Source: Juglans regia
Taxonomy: Eukaryota; Streptophyta; Magnoliopsida; Fagales; Juglandaceae
Assembly (NCBI RefSeq): GCF_001411555.2
Contig: NC_049907.1
Span: 10,968,622 to 11,032,621 of the forward strand
Direction: 5' to 3'
DNA: 64,000 nt
This document shows positions 47,501 to 62,500 of the stretch, piece after piece. Under the pieces are notes generated by a model. The model did not search any database. It saw only the letters and a list, made by a program, of their open reading frames with translations, and had not been told where the DNA came from. The translations under genes were made by a program, and so were the position numbers. Position 1 is the first letter of the stretch. Each line of letters opens with the position of its first letter.

Positions 47501-50500
47501 TTGAAACCTTATAAAGACTAAGAACTTCTCATTTCTAAACAATGTGGGATCCCATATAGTATGTATGTATTGTCAATGACAATTGGATCAATGCTCACAG
47601 GTAATAATGGCCACTAAATAAGTGAAAGACAAGATGAACAATTCATGTATGATTAATAGGAAATACATGGGGCCAGTCACTCATGCACCATGCTACATGA
47701 AATTCCATGATTTTGTTAATTCTGCATATGTTACGAAACACTGAAGTTTTTGCTAAAGCTAAATTAAGTTACATTATGATATGCTATTAATGAGTCTTCG
47801 ATTCATTTGTTTCTTTTTATGTTTTAATGTCTCAAATGTTGATCACGTGGACACAGAGCTGGAAGGCCAGAAGTAGATTACTTTTGGAGACTTAGACTGG
47901 AATAAGTGTTATTTCTACAAGGATTTAGTTTATGATTAAAATATTTGAATAAGTGATCACTACATAGAACTAGTTATGCCTTTTCATTATGTTTCAGCTT
48001 TATGCTATGAAAGATTGTTATGTTAAGTTAGTTGATGATTCAATAAATGAGGTATTTTCATAACTTCGAATCTCTTTACACGGCATTATGTTATGAATGT
48101 ACATAACTCTCCTGACCTATGGGAAGGGGTGTTACAAATGGTATTAGAGCCTATTCCAACTAGAAATGTGGGACTTAAGCTGTGCCACCTACAATGGATT
48201 GGCCCGATGAGGGCGTCGGGAATTTAAGGGGGGTAGATTGTGATACCACATATGATAAGAATAATGGTAGTTAGTGTATGAGATCACACATTGTTTAGAA
48301 ATGAGAATTTTTTGCTCTTTATAAGGTTCTAATGGGACTCCAGTTATATCATTGACTAATCCTTTTGGAGTATAAGCTATATGGTTTGGACCTTCCATTA
48401 GGGTGATACAACACATGGAAAAGAAAGAAATAGTTAATATATTCAAGATAGTGGGTTGGGGTAGTTACAATTGCTTTGCTGCGGGGGTTGGGCTTGGTGT
48501 ATATTGGTTATTAGGGGTACTCAATTATGAGCTTGGTGTTCTCTCTTGTATACACCTAGTGTACTTGGTTATGCCTATTGATATTAATAAATTTAGATTT
48601 ATTAATATCAAAATTTATTCTTGAACAAAAATCCATTTATTGATTTATTTCTTCTAGTTCATGACCGGAAGGAGGGGATCACACGTTACACCACGATTTT
48701 GAATAACAGGAAATATCTTGTTTTTTCTTCAACAATTTATGATCTCTAACGGACCTCTCAGTAGGATTCAATCACTGATGAAGTTCTAACCATTTGTCAT
48801 AGAAAAAAGATGGCATTGATCTTGTAGGATTCCCAAGAAATTCTTCAATATCTTCCGGAAGCAGATGATTATTCATGTTTTGTAAATAGCCAGGGCATTG
48901 AGGAATATTCAGAAAAGCATTTGGGGAATCGGTCTGATTCAATCTCTGTTCATTCCTTTTGAAGAAAGGATCTAAAATAATATTTACTGTATATGACTGA
49001 AAAGACTAGTTTGAACCCACAGCCAAGCCATCCACGAATTGTTCCTTTTGCAAAGAGTTGCATTTGGCAAGGTGTAGATTATAAGAGGTTGCAGATTCTG
49101 AGAATTTATCTACTTTCTACATTTGAAAAGTTCAAACAAATCATGAAAATTCAAATGCAACATTTCCCTTGAGAAGCATATTTTCAACTTCATTTTTGGT
49201 AGAACAATGGTCAATTGGCAGTTCCATGATCCAAAACAAATCTGGACTGCTTCCTACCTTCAGTCTACCCACAACAAAAGGAGTTTTCACCAAAGTCCCA
49301 CTAAATTAAAAACTTCAAAACAGAAGCTAGAGTTTGCAGGCAGAGTCTAACCTTCCGATTGCTTGCAAGCGCAGCTTGCCTTTGATCAATAGAGTTGACA
49401 CACAATGCCTGCTCAAGAATAAGGTTAAGTTACTATACAATGGAATTGAGGATCTACAAAGATGATTTTCATAACCGACATGACATCTACAGATGAGTCG
49501 ATACCAATATATTTTACTACAGCAAGCAGTACCATGAATAAAAGACAATAAATTAATAAATAAAAATATGCAGAAGTTAAGAAAGAAATATTACCTCCAA
49601 AAGCTCCCCACTTCTCTTATACAATTCTTTAGGGTTTTTGAAACTTATAACCTCCTTAGTAAGAGTTGCATCTTTTTGCCAGGAACTTGGAAAAGCAGGG
49701 CCACCATGAATCAGACCCCCAGCAGGCGATTCCGATTCACTACTGGCAGAACTATTCTGAAGCATGCCATCATATGTATTAGATACTTCCAGACCAATAT
49801 ATTTATCACTCCATGCTTTAGAGAGTTTCTGATCAAAACTATGTGGCAAATTTACTTTTCCATGTTCAAAGCCTTCATATATTATTTTAGAATCGACACA
49901 GATATCCCATAGTAGTTCAAAAATTGATGATTCATCTTTGCTTTTCATGATCTCAATATTTACAGTACCCTCACAGAGGTCTCTGGGTTGAAGTTGACTA
50001 GATTCTTTTAACCATAGAAGAGTCATTACCTGCAGTCCATTCTTTACTTTCTGTTGTATAAATGATGCAAGTTGTTTAACATGATAAGAAGAAAGATGTG
50101 TAAGTGTGGTCTTCAATAACTCTGCCAAGCTCAACGAGACCAACCTGATCTCTTCTGTTATACTGTTGCCATCATATTCCAAATTTGTATAATAAGACAC
50201 ACGGGAAGAAAGTTTTCTGATGGAAACACCAGGCAAACATTTATCGTCAAGTTTCTCGAATTTCTGTTTCACGAAGCTGGACATGTGTTGCCACAAACAA
50301 GTGCCGATAATTTGCCATCTTTCTTCTTCTGGCATTGAATGCATCATATCCCTAGCAAGTTTATTTTGCACACAATTTGAAGCTTGAAAGCCTTCTCCTC
50401 GGTCATCCATTGATAGATTATGAGCTACTAACTCTTCAATCTGGGGAAGGAGTTTCTTCATATTTGTAACATCAACTTCATATGGAGCATGCCCGTTGGT

Positions 50501-53500
50501 TAACGTGATCAAGAGAGGTTGCACCATCAGAAGGAGAACTTTTGAGTTTTTTTGAAGCCAAGCAGATGCAAAATGTACATAAAATTCAAATAAATCAAGA
50601 ATGATAAGGGGTTCCATCATGAGATCTTTAGTGATGGGGCTGGAAATAAATCGCAAAGCAGCTCTTAAACTCCACAATGATGGCATAAGGCCTTGAAAGA
50701 AGTACCCCCAAGTATCTAACCACTTGGATTTCTTGTTAGCAGACATGTCATTGTCAATATTACGCAACTTGGTTTGAGGGCAGGTTATACTGCAAGCAGT
50801 AATAAACCGTGAAAATAAAAGGGAAATTTCGTTAGTAGCCTTCAACAGTGGCATACGCAGAAGAGGATACAGTATGAAACTGTCAACATTATAGCGCTTA
50901 TCTTGTGACTGATCTTGAGAAGCAGAACCATCCAATATATCATATCCCATAAATAAGAGCCCATGATTACATAGTGAGACAAGCATCTGTTGAAAGGGAT
51001 CAAACAAAATAAATCAGCTGATAGAAAGCATCTGCTAACGTATTAACAAGATGTTAACACATCATATTTTACAAACTACATACCATGCTGACTACATTGG
51101 CAGGAGCCAAGGAAAACCTCTGGTCAAACTGTGAGAGCCCTCTATAGAACTTACGTCGGAAGTTTTCGAGTAATTCCTCATATTCATGAATCTCATACTC
51201 CTTTGAGCATGCACCAGCTCCAACAGATTCTACAATATTGCCTGGCCAACTTGGATGCTCTATCAGCAATTTTGAGAAGTATGGAAGTGCCAAATCTAAT
51301 TTATCATGGGACTCCAGTTGAAAAGCTGCATCACCTGAAAGCCAGTTAGAGGAATCTTGTGGAGAAGGCTTTAGAATCCCGTTTAGAATTTCAAAACTTC
51401 TGACATCATCTGACCACCTCCCATCATCTCTACTCCCAATGACACTCATGGAAGATGAAAGACACTCCAAAGCTTCAAGCTACAATGAATTTGAGAAGCA
51501 AGTCACTATTTTGTATCAGAAACATGATGACACGACACAAAGACAGGGCCTGAAGTAGGTGACCATAAAAACATTAGAAGTCATAAGAATTTCAAAGTTT
51601 GGAGATCGGGGTTTGGTAAATAATAAATATGTCAACCTTATTGTAGCATTCAGCAGGTGTTTAAAGCTCTAAATGGACATCTTAGCTCTGAACGCCATCC
51701 AAGGTAAATTAGGTTTATTTGGTGGATCCATTTTTAAGAATAGGGAGCTATTCTTACAAAGTTCATCATATAAAGGTATGCATGAGAATAAAATGCTTGA
51801 TAAACGATTTGATTTCAAAGAACTGCACCTTTCTCTCCCCCACAGATCAGTCTGTATGGTATTTGTTGGGGTCTATGGGCCTGATTCTGACAATGATAGA
51901 AGGATGTTCTGGGATGAGTTTGCTGGTCTAGTTACTAGGTTCCCCAGCAAAAAGTTTGCAACTAGTTTCCAGCCCTAACTGGAGGAGTTCTACTTTATAA
52001 TTGAGCACAATCTTATTGATCTTCTCATGGATGGGGGGACCAACCCTAATTGAAGAAGACACGATCTACTATTGGAAGAATCTTAGTTGGTCTAGAATAG
52101 ACACATTTCTTATCTCACCAGGGTAGGAAGCGTTATTTCTTGATGTATCCTAGCGAAAACTCTCATGATTGCTTTGATAGTTTTCCTATTTTGTTGGACT
52201 GCGATCACAGGCTGAGGTAGTGAATATTTCAGTTAATGTAAAAGTTTATTGGCTAGGATTAGATGACTAGGACCTATTTGAATTTTTGGATGAATGTAAT
52301 TTGTCTTTATCTTTATCTATGAATATTTAAATTCAAAGATAAATAGATTAATAGATAAATGTTTGTCTTTATCTTTATCTATGAATATTTGAATTCTAAG
52401 ATAAGTGGTTAAATAGATAAAAGTTCAAAAGACTTTTGATCAAGATTGAATGTTCGAAAAGATAGGAGATATCAAGTGATCTGGATAGAAGATATCAAGC
52501 AGAAAGAGTTTCGAACTATCAAAAAGTTATCCAGAACAAAGGCTGAACAGAAATCAGTTACTGCAAAGAAGAGTTATCGCGACATGTTAGTAATCCGTCA
52601 GGAGATGTCTTCGCGACAGATTCTATCCGTCAACAGAATCCTACTGAAACTAGAACTTTTTTCCAGATAGTTTATTTAAGGGATTCTACTGGTTAAGATT
52701 TTTAGAGATTCAAATTCGCATATTTTCTAGTTGAGAAAATTCCTAAGGAATTTTCATACTGTTTCTCTCAGAGAGTGGTACTTGAAAATTTTTTAATGTT
52801 TTATCTCTTTTTTTTTAGTGCGTGCATACTCCATGTTGGAGAATTGATTGATTGAGTTTTAGCCACTGGAGTTTCAGGAGAAAAGCCAATGTTTGAAAAT
52901 CGTTAAAGGTTCTAGCTACTAATGCAGTAGAAGACAAATGGGTCATTTGTCTGGTCAAGTAAGAGTGTCAATTGACAAAATTTTTGTAATTGAGCTTTAC
53001 TTGTAATTGATTTTCAAATAATAAAATTGATTTTTCTGGATTTGACTGCCCCCGTAGGATTTTTTACCTTTAAAGAGTTCTTTAAAGGGTTTCCCTTCGA
53101 TACCAATCTTGGTGTTACACACTTCGTTTATTTTATGTATTTGATTGTTTATCAATTAATTTATGTATTTGATTGTTTATCAAATTAATTGCATGCTTGA
53201 CGACTAACCAATTTGTTGAATGAATTGGTAGATATTCCCGCTGCATTACAGGGGTACTTGGGTAATTTCAATTTCAATTTTGAAAATATGTGGCTACTCT
53301 CAAAAGGATTTGTGGAAAGGGTGGAGGGGCTAGAATTCTTGTCGCTTTCAAGGCTCGAGTTGTGTTTTGAGTGTAAACTAAAGGCACTGAAAGCCAATCT
53401 AAGAACATTGAACAAGGAAACTTTTGGAGATGTGGGGAGATAAGCAAATGTTCCTCTTGAAGGAGTCAAGTGTCTATTGAAGAAGAGAGGGCCTAGCTGT

Positions 53501-56500
53501 CAAGGAGAAGGCGAAGAGAAATACAACCATTAGAGAATTGGAAAAGACTAGTCTCGTGGAGGAAGTGAGTTGGAGAAAAAATCAAAGCGATGATCTTGAT
53601 TGGTGCTGCATGTGTACAAGGGATGGAGAAATAGTGGACCACTAGCTACTACATTGTGAGGCCGTTAGTCCTACTGCCTTTAGCCTATTCGGGTTGAGTT
53701 GGGTCATGCCTCAATAGGTGGCTGATCTTCTTTGTTGGAATGGTCAGCTTGACAGCCTACCAATGGAAATTTGTGGAAAATGACTCCAATTTGACAATCT
53801 GAGGAAACGGGTCTTATCATTATGGATTAGTGTTACTAATGTAAGAAAAAAGGGGGAAACTGTGGATCATCTATTGTTACATTGTGAGGTGGCCAGGATT
53901 TTATGGGATGATATCTTCAACCGAACTGGTGTGGTATGGGTTATGCCTAGAAGGGTAATGGATATTTTTAAGGTTGGAAAGGCCTTAGGGGCAATGTTCA
54001 CATCGCTGCTATGTGGAAGAATAGAAATGCTAGGTGCTTCAAAGAACGGCAGCATTCCTTGGAAGAGTTGAAGAGATTCTTTTTGGACACTCTATTTTCT
54101 TGGGCTTCTGTCATTGTGTGTAATGGGGATAGTTTTCATAATTTGTTGTATCCCTCACTAGTGGTTGATAGGTGTATACTTCCTGTGTACTAGGACTATG
54201 CCTTTTTCTATCAATAAAGTTTTAATAGGTGGGCTAAGTTGGGTTATGCCCAAGAGTGTGGTGGACCTATTAGCATGATGGAATAGGTCTCATAGTAGTG
54301 CCCAATTAGCAGCCGTGTGGCGGATGATTCCTTTGTGCCTAATGTGGTGTCTATGGTTGGAAAGGAATGACAGATGTTTTAATAACAAGGAGCGTGCAAT
54401 GGGGGAAATCTGGAACTTCTTTGTATTCTCTATTTTCCAGTGGTTTTCTGCTATTGTATTGAGGGGAGGGAATGTTCATGAGTTCTTATCTTCTTTCTAG
54501 TCTATTAGAATGTAATTAGGTGCCTCTCTTAGTATATTTCCTGTGTACTTGGGCATTGCCTAATTTCATTCACATCAATAAAAATTATTACTTATCAAAA
54601 AAAAAGTTTTACTTATCAAGAAAAATTTGCCTATTGTGGTGTATTTGGAGGAAGAGGAATGATCACAGCTTCGAGAATTGTCCGAAGAACAAGGAAGAGG
54701 GAATTCTTCATTACATATGTCTATCATTTCGATAGCAGTCTACTTAAGTCCTTCCAGCTTGTGTTTTTCAGACAATCGTGACCTTTTTACTCTATCTAAT
54801 TAGGTGTTTCCATTGTACACTCTTTGCGGTACCGCATTTTGCATTTTAAAAAAGTCATCTTAGAAAAAAAAAGACAAATAAAGGTGTATGCATGACTCTC
54901 GACCATTATGAATTGTTTCATTAAAGTGTAACAGCTTAAGCATATCAAGCGATTTGTTTGTGATAGCATAAAAATGATAATCACTACGCATGAATGGTAA
55001 TAATAAGGACAACAGAAATGAGTGAGCAACAATGGACAAGCAATTTGGTATCCTAACCTTTCATCAACAGACATAGGTTGAAAATCATGCAGAAAAAGTG
55101 AAGAACTTGTGAACAGATTTAAACTATAAAGTTATAACAATTACAATGTATCTGAACATAATTTATTTATTTATTTTTATGACGAGGAATCCTGGCGACT
55201 GTACAAAACGCTACATGTCTTTAACCTGGTTAAATAATCGGCTTTTCCACATATGGATGTGGTCCCTAGAAATTGTTTGCACCCAAAGGTTCGAACCTTT
55301 GATTTAGTGGGAGCCTACTACCAAGATTAGGCCCTTACCACTTTAGCCAAACCCTAGGGGTAGTATCAAAATGTAATTCATATACTAAAACATTACCAAG
55401 ATGCTATATACTCATCCAGCATAAACCCCTATTACAATATCATGAACTGAAAAATGAACTTACAGGAAGCCCACATCTTTTTAAGGCAGTAGCTGTCATC
55501 AAAGTTGCCCACCTACTAAGAACTGCAGTATTTTGCTCCCCCACTGCATTCCTCAAGCTATTTTTGGAGGCTAGCATTTGGCAATAAAGACCAATATTTG
55601 GTTCCAAGAAAGCAACATGCTTGGACGAAAATGCAGACTTTTCAGCTATGGTATTGATCTGGAAACCAAGCATGTGAAAAAATGATTGCAAGTAATTCCC
55701 CATTTCCCACTGCAAATCAAGAAGTCCTTGTAAATTATGCTATCATCAAAGGCAGGGAGAATTCGTACATATGGCTATTCACAAGAATATCCTTTTGAAA
55801 CATAATAAGAAAGTATTTCTATCCTTCAAACCTCCAGAAGGCTTGCTAGCCAGTAGTCGCCTTTCTCAATGGTTGATGGAAGCAAAAACTTTGTTATTAG
55901 ATGATGCTGTAATGGTCCACCACGCTCCTCAACAAGCTGAGAAATTACTATTGCAAGCTGTTCATCCCCAAGGTTCTTTGAGCAAACATTGAGAGCTGAA
56001 TAAGTATCACCCCCAAGCAGAAAGAAAGCAATGGCCAGCTCTAGCTGATGTCTCCCCATTAAAACATAAGCATTCTTCAAAGCAGCTGCCTTGTTTTTTT
56101 CCTCCTGTAGCAGTAATTAATGCAAATGCATATTCATGAATTAACCAGTTTTATAGTTCATCTAAATTGTCCCCAAATAACACAAACAAGAAATATGAGA
56201 AAGAAACGAGGTTTAGGTAATTGACTTCTTCTGAGAAACACATTGGAGAAAGAGCCTCTGTAATTGTTTTATCTAAGCTTCCAACAGAAATAAATCAACA
56301 AGTTAACCTGATATAACTCGAGAATACCTGAAAATTCCGTGCAAGAAAAGCCACCAAAGGCTTATCCTTCTCGTCCTTGCTGATTTTAAAAAGACCAGCC
56401 AACACTTGAAGTCTATTCAATGCTATATATAACAGAGCACAATCCTTGGGATCTTTGTTTTTAAGATATTGTGATCTTGCCAGTTTCTCCATCTACAGTA

Positions 56501-59500
56501 AAAAAAACCTTCGTTAAAATTTTTTAAAGAGTAAAGACACAGACTAGAACTCATCTCACTACCTTGTCAACGAGGATAGGTGCTTTTACTATGGTTCATA
56601 AAGAACTGTGTCCAAAAGAGAGGCGAGGGGGTAACTGCTTTTTATCATAAACAAAAACATACCACATACTGCATGCAAAATAGTAAGAGACAATTAAGAA
56701 TTGTGTTGTAAACAGCTATGATCATAGCTGATGTGAAATCAACTTGTACCCCTTGCATCGATGGCTTGGTCACCAAGATATATAGACGCCCAAAACCGAA
56801 ATGACAGAATCAGAAATCATCAGCTATTTTAACAAGCATGATTATTGTGAATTCAAACATTGTATAGCTGCTGCATCCAACCTTGGTACTGACTAATAAA
56901 ACGAGCTGTTTGACATAGCTCAGAGAGCCCCAAACTAACCAACAATTGGACATAAGAATCCTTGGACGTTATATATCCATCTATACAACTCACTTTAACT
57001 TTAATTCAATTAGCAAAGAGGTGTTCACATTAGTTTCCAAGAATAGATGGTAGAATGGCTCTACCTCTATCTCCAAAAGAGTTGGATGTTTTTATGCCAG
57101 CAACACAAGCTCGAGCTCATTGAACTGTTGATGTTGGAGCAGTAGAAAAAAATAACAAGGATTTTGAAAAAACAATTGGCAATTATAAATTTTATCCAAC
57201 GATGATGTTACCTACTACCTTCAGGAACTGATTTATCAGACATTATTTAGAAAAAAATGCTCAGGTGAAAAGGACAAAATATTTTTCTGTCACCGTCTAA
57301 AAATGGAAACATTTTCCTTGTATGATGGAGCAAAAATAATGATAATATTTATTACCCGTGCACGCAATTGTGTTGTATTAGTAAACCAATATCCAACTCC
57401 AATAGCCCGCATTTCTTGCCAAGTTGGTCCATTAGGTAGAAAAGAACCAAATAAAATTTCTTGGGAATCAGAGTGGTATGCCCATACAATCAACCTAGAG
57501 TCAACAATCAACTCTTTCATAGATGCCGATCTACCAATCATCCGGAAAAAATGTAATTGCTGAAACCTCAACGCCACCCAAAACCTGGAAGGGGAAATAA
57601 AAGAATTTAACATTAAGAGAAAAGGAAAATCAAGATTCCATTAAGAAAATAAAATTTTGGTCACTCCTCCCTATGTTTTGTACCGATTGAGATTCGTCCT
57701 TGGTGCTATTTTTTATGAGGAATAATCCATCATGCCATGAAAAATTTTGAATTAAGTCCCTCTGTTAGAAATTCCATCCACTCAACTTTACAGAAAACAC
57801 ATGGCAGTCTGAAACAATGCCATGTGGTAATATTATTTTCGTAATTAAAAATTACATAAAAATAAAATTTAATAATTTGTTTTAAAAAATAAACAATGGA
57901 AGAAAATAAAAGAAAAACAATGGCGCAAGGGGCACCAGGTGGTGGCCGAGCTCAGGCCACCATGTGGCTGACTCCAGCCACCCACCAGTGGCCCATGGAG
58001 GCAAAGATCTAGCCACTACGTGGATGCTCAAAACGAGCCATGTGGTGGCCAGAGCACCTAGTGGCCTTTGCGCCAGTTTATTTTTTATTTTTTATAAATA
58101 AATTATTAAGATTTTATTTTTATTTTTATATAAATTTAATTAAGAAAATAGTATCTTCCACGTGGTAGTGTTTCAGACTGCCATGTGTTTTCCATTAAGT
58201 GGAGTAAACAGAATTTCTAACTGATGGGCTTGATTCAAAAATTTGACATAACACGAGGTGCTATTCCTAAAAAGGGGAAAAAAAAACAGAAGGCGAATCT
58301 CAATTGGGGAAAAGAACAGGGGCTTACAAACCAAGTTTGCTTGAAAAAAATATGAAAACAATGCTAGTGTCACTTTAGATAGGGAAAACAGAGTCAGCTA
58401 TTAACAATGCATAAATTTAGAGCAAACAAATATAATTTAATACTGCACTACTAGATATATTAACTCAATAGAGGCATCAAATTACAAAAAAAATAGCAAT
58501 TTAATATTATTATCTTTGAATAAATATAAAATACAAATATCACTTGTTATTATCTGTGAAGAACTTCTATTTTTTGAAATTCCATTTTTTCATAATGACT
58601 TCAATTTGATGGACTTGAGCCTTGTAAAGTCCAGTAAATTGAACAAGCAGTATTGAACCACCATCATGTTACAGTTTTTGAGGGCTCAAAATTCATGTTA
58701 CAGCAACAACTACGCATTACAAAATTTCACGTTTAAAGTAATATTCACAACATGTTTTCCTTCTTTTTTATTTACTTTCTTTTTGTTGACATTTCTGACA
58801 AATTCAATCATTTCTTCCAATTCTCCATGACCAATATCGATATCACAGGACGCCCTTAACCCTATCTAGAGAACTTTACTTAGTATGCTCATAGTTTCTA
58901 TGCACGCAAATTTGTAAGCGCATCCTCTGTAACAATCAATGGTTATTTAGTAAATGATTCTTGACATTCTATTGAAAATTTTCATTTAAAAAAAAAACAG
59001 ACCAGTATGAAAGATCCAGTAAAAATAAAAAAATCTTTTGGCAAGCAAATCTTGTGAAACGGATATCAGAAAACATCACGTAAACACCATGGAAAAACAC
59101 ATAATTCATCAGATACAGATTCAGATTCAGATGTACCTTCGCCCAGGTTCATCAAGACTTTCATAGGCAGAAGTCTGTGCAGTACTAAGTTCACTGAGAA
59201 GATCAGTAATTGCAACAATTTGAGTCTTCTCTGTGTCGGGTATAGCTGCTAGCTGATGCAAGTTCTCAAGAGTCTCAACAAAACCACTAAGTTCAGATTT
59301 TTTGGAAGAGGAAGGGAAGATATTATTGGAAGCAAAAGTTTCAGAATCAGAAGCAAATTGGAACATACTGCTCTGAAACTGAGATGATGTTGTGGTCAAA
59401 TCTCCACCCCATTGAAATCCTTTATCAGTTGAACTTCTGAAAAGACTTCCTTCAAAATAATCAGACAAAAGGATCTCTGGGATTATGCAGCAGGTCTTTG

Positions 59501-62500
59501 TGGAGGTGTTTTTCATCTTAGTAGCATAATAAGTAAGACATTCAACAAGATGCCTCACAGCCATATATGCACGTTTCCAATTCCCTAAACACATTATAAA
59601 TACCACTCTTTAATTAACACATCCAAGGAAAAGCTTTCCAACTGGAGAATTCTGAGCTAGAGAAGCAATATTGCCCTAGAAATTCCAAAACTAAATTGAC
59701 AAGGGACGCCAAAGAGGAAAGGGCAGAAAAACGGACAAAACATGCACTTGAATGCACAACAAAACAATATAAATTACCAAGATGAAGTTCCTATGAAGCA
59801 TGCCAATCATAATGCACCAGTTCCTAACAACATAACTGCTTGGCAAGGTAAACTAGTTACATCATTCGGTTGAAAAAGGATAAGACCACAGATAATTATT
59901 ATTTTTTTGATAAGTAAGAGTAATTATATTAATACGAATGAAATAGAAGACCACAGATAATTATAAGGAATAAAAGGTTGGAAAAGTAGAGAGTCAGTCA
60001 AAATAAGTTCTATCAGGACAGAGCATTAATATGAAGGACATTCACAAACCCGCATCTGTAGCATACTTTATTAAGTTCTATAAGGAGAACATAATTTAGT
60101 CTCATTTTAGTTTTCCTCTTCTTCAAAATATATATTGGTTTACATATCACAAATGAAAGAAATTTCAAATTAAGGGTTTCCATCATATCTAAGCAAAGAA
60201 CATCCAAGGAAGGTTTGAAACACTGGCAGAAACTTTCTTTTGCTTGAAACTGAGTAAGTTGTGGGTTCACAATGAAAGATAACTTGAGCTTAGAATATAT
60301 CAGTCACTGGGTTCTCCTATACCAAATGGTCATATGAGACCTACTAAGAGTAATCAAGATATTTAAAACGGAGGCAAAACAGTTAGAATATTTCTACCCA
60401 GTGACATGCATAATTACCCAAATCAGACAACAGCATAATTAGGGTCCGTGGTATGAAATTTTAAAAGTTGACCCTTGGAGTGAGCTCTGCATAGCAAATT
60501 GGTCCTCCATCTACATATTGTTAGGTTCATGATGTAAAACACTAGCCTGGCAACTATTATCCATGTCCTGATTGATATGGTTTGAAAATGTGGTAAAACT
60601 GCATAGTCATAACTAAAAAATAAAAAAGTCAAATATCACAAAAACAAGAAAAAATTAAACTTACGAAAATGAACATCAAATTTTAAGAAAAAACTAAAGC
60701 ATGAACAAAAACCAAAGGAACTTAAATTGAAATAAGCATATCTAAAAACTGAACTAAAGTTAGAACTTAAATGCTAAAAGAAAAAACCAAAAACTTAGAA
60801 AAAACTTAAATTAAATATCTAAACTTAAAGTAACTAGTATAATAAATTCAACTAAAACTAGAAAAGAAGAATCAATTTTCTAATAAAAAGACTTTAAAAA
60901 ATAATAGAAAAACCAAAACTTAAAAAACCTATAAGCAAGAACTTCACTTTTAAGACTGTAGCTTGCATCGATCCCATGGGTGGAGGGGATTTCCTGGCCC
61001 TCTTAGGGTGGCTGTGTGCACCCTGGGGGGAGGACAACCAAGAAGATGGTTGCAAGCACAAACTCTCTTTCTTTCTTTCTTTTTCACTTTTTAAAATTTA
61101 ATTTTTTTTTAATTGGTCTTATGAGTTATGATTACGTGACTTTTTTTTAAAGCGCTCACTATATAGCTATGACACGTGTCAAAATCTAATTAAATGTAAC
61201 ATGGAACATTGGTGTCAACATTGTCCCTGACAAATCTAATGGTAAATTGATGGATGGATCAATTTAATGTGGGACTAACCTTTGTGATAAAGTTTTTGAA
61301 CTTTTTTTACCACAGGGACCAAGTTTGTAATCAGGACAAACCCCAGGACCTTTACAATAATTATCCCTCTTTTTAGCCGTGACTCATATTCGTAAATCTG
61401 AATCTTAACAATGCCATGGCACTAAAATCAGAGGTTCAAACAAGTAGTTACTAATTCATAATACCTGAAAATATATTCATAAGTAGAGTTTCAGGGTGAT
61501 AACTAGGTAAGGATCCGCTAAACCTCTCCACTACTTCTGGCAGGCTCCATAAACCAATCTTCAAACCTGAATCACATTTCAATCGATCCCTTGCTATGAA
61601 CAAACTGCTGGCAGGGAAATCATTCTTCTTATGCATCTCTACGGATGGCCGAGACGCACATGATTGTTTGAAATTACCAATGTCACAATCAGTGAAAACT
61701 GCAGAAAGAATGTCCTCATTTGCTTGACCATCACAATGAGGGAAACTTTCCTCAATATAATTCAGATGGCACTTGGCCTTATGTTCTTTAGGAACATGGA
61801 ACAGCCATTGACAAGATACACAGAAGTAATTATCATGAATAACCACAGGTGCAGCTTTGGGGCCCCAGTGAAAGTCATGAATGGGAGGAAGAGTGTGAGT
61901 GAATGCAATGCAAACCCATATGTCCATTTTTGAAGATTTTTCAGAGCTCAACAAATTGTGACTTCCACACCGCCTTGTTGCATATACTCGCAACTCATTC
62001 TGCATGCATACTCCAAGTAATAACTGACCATTTCCTAAAGCTAACCAATTTAAAGCAATGGTGCCTTTGTCAAGGAATAATGTATCTTCTAACATAAAAG
62101 TCCCTGCACATGTAAGGTGTACAGAGTGCCATATATGAAGGGTGCTGACAGTATTCAGATGACGTTCCACACAGACGGTTGCAATCTTCTGACCACAATC
62201 AGTCAAGCATATGGAACTAATGGGCCCTTGATGTGCAGCAAACATACCAACAAGCTCCCATGGCACGTGAGGGGATGAGGGCTTACCAGTGTTACTTCTC
62301 CACAGTTTCAAACTTCCATCAGAGCAGCCAGTGGCCATGATATATGCAGGATAACTGCCATACATATCATTGGTTGAATCCAGCTTTTGTTGTTTATGAG
62401 TCAGACTACCTGGACAGACCACAGCAAAACTTGTAACCTGATCGTGGTAGTGAGGATCTGGTAAATGCGATGAGCAAGGATTTACGCCAAGACGGTATCT

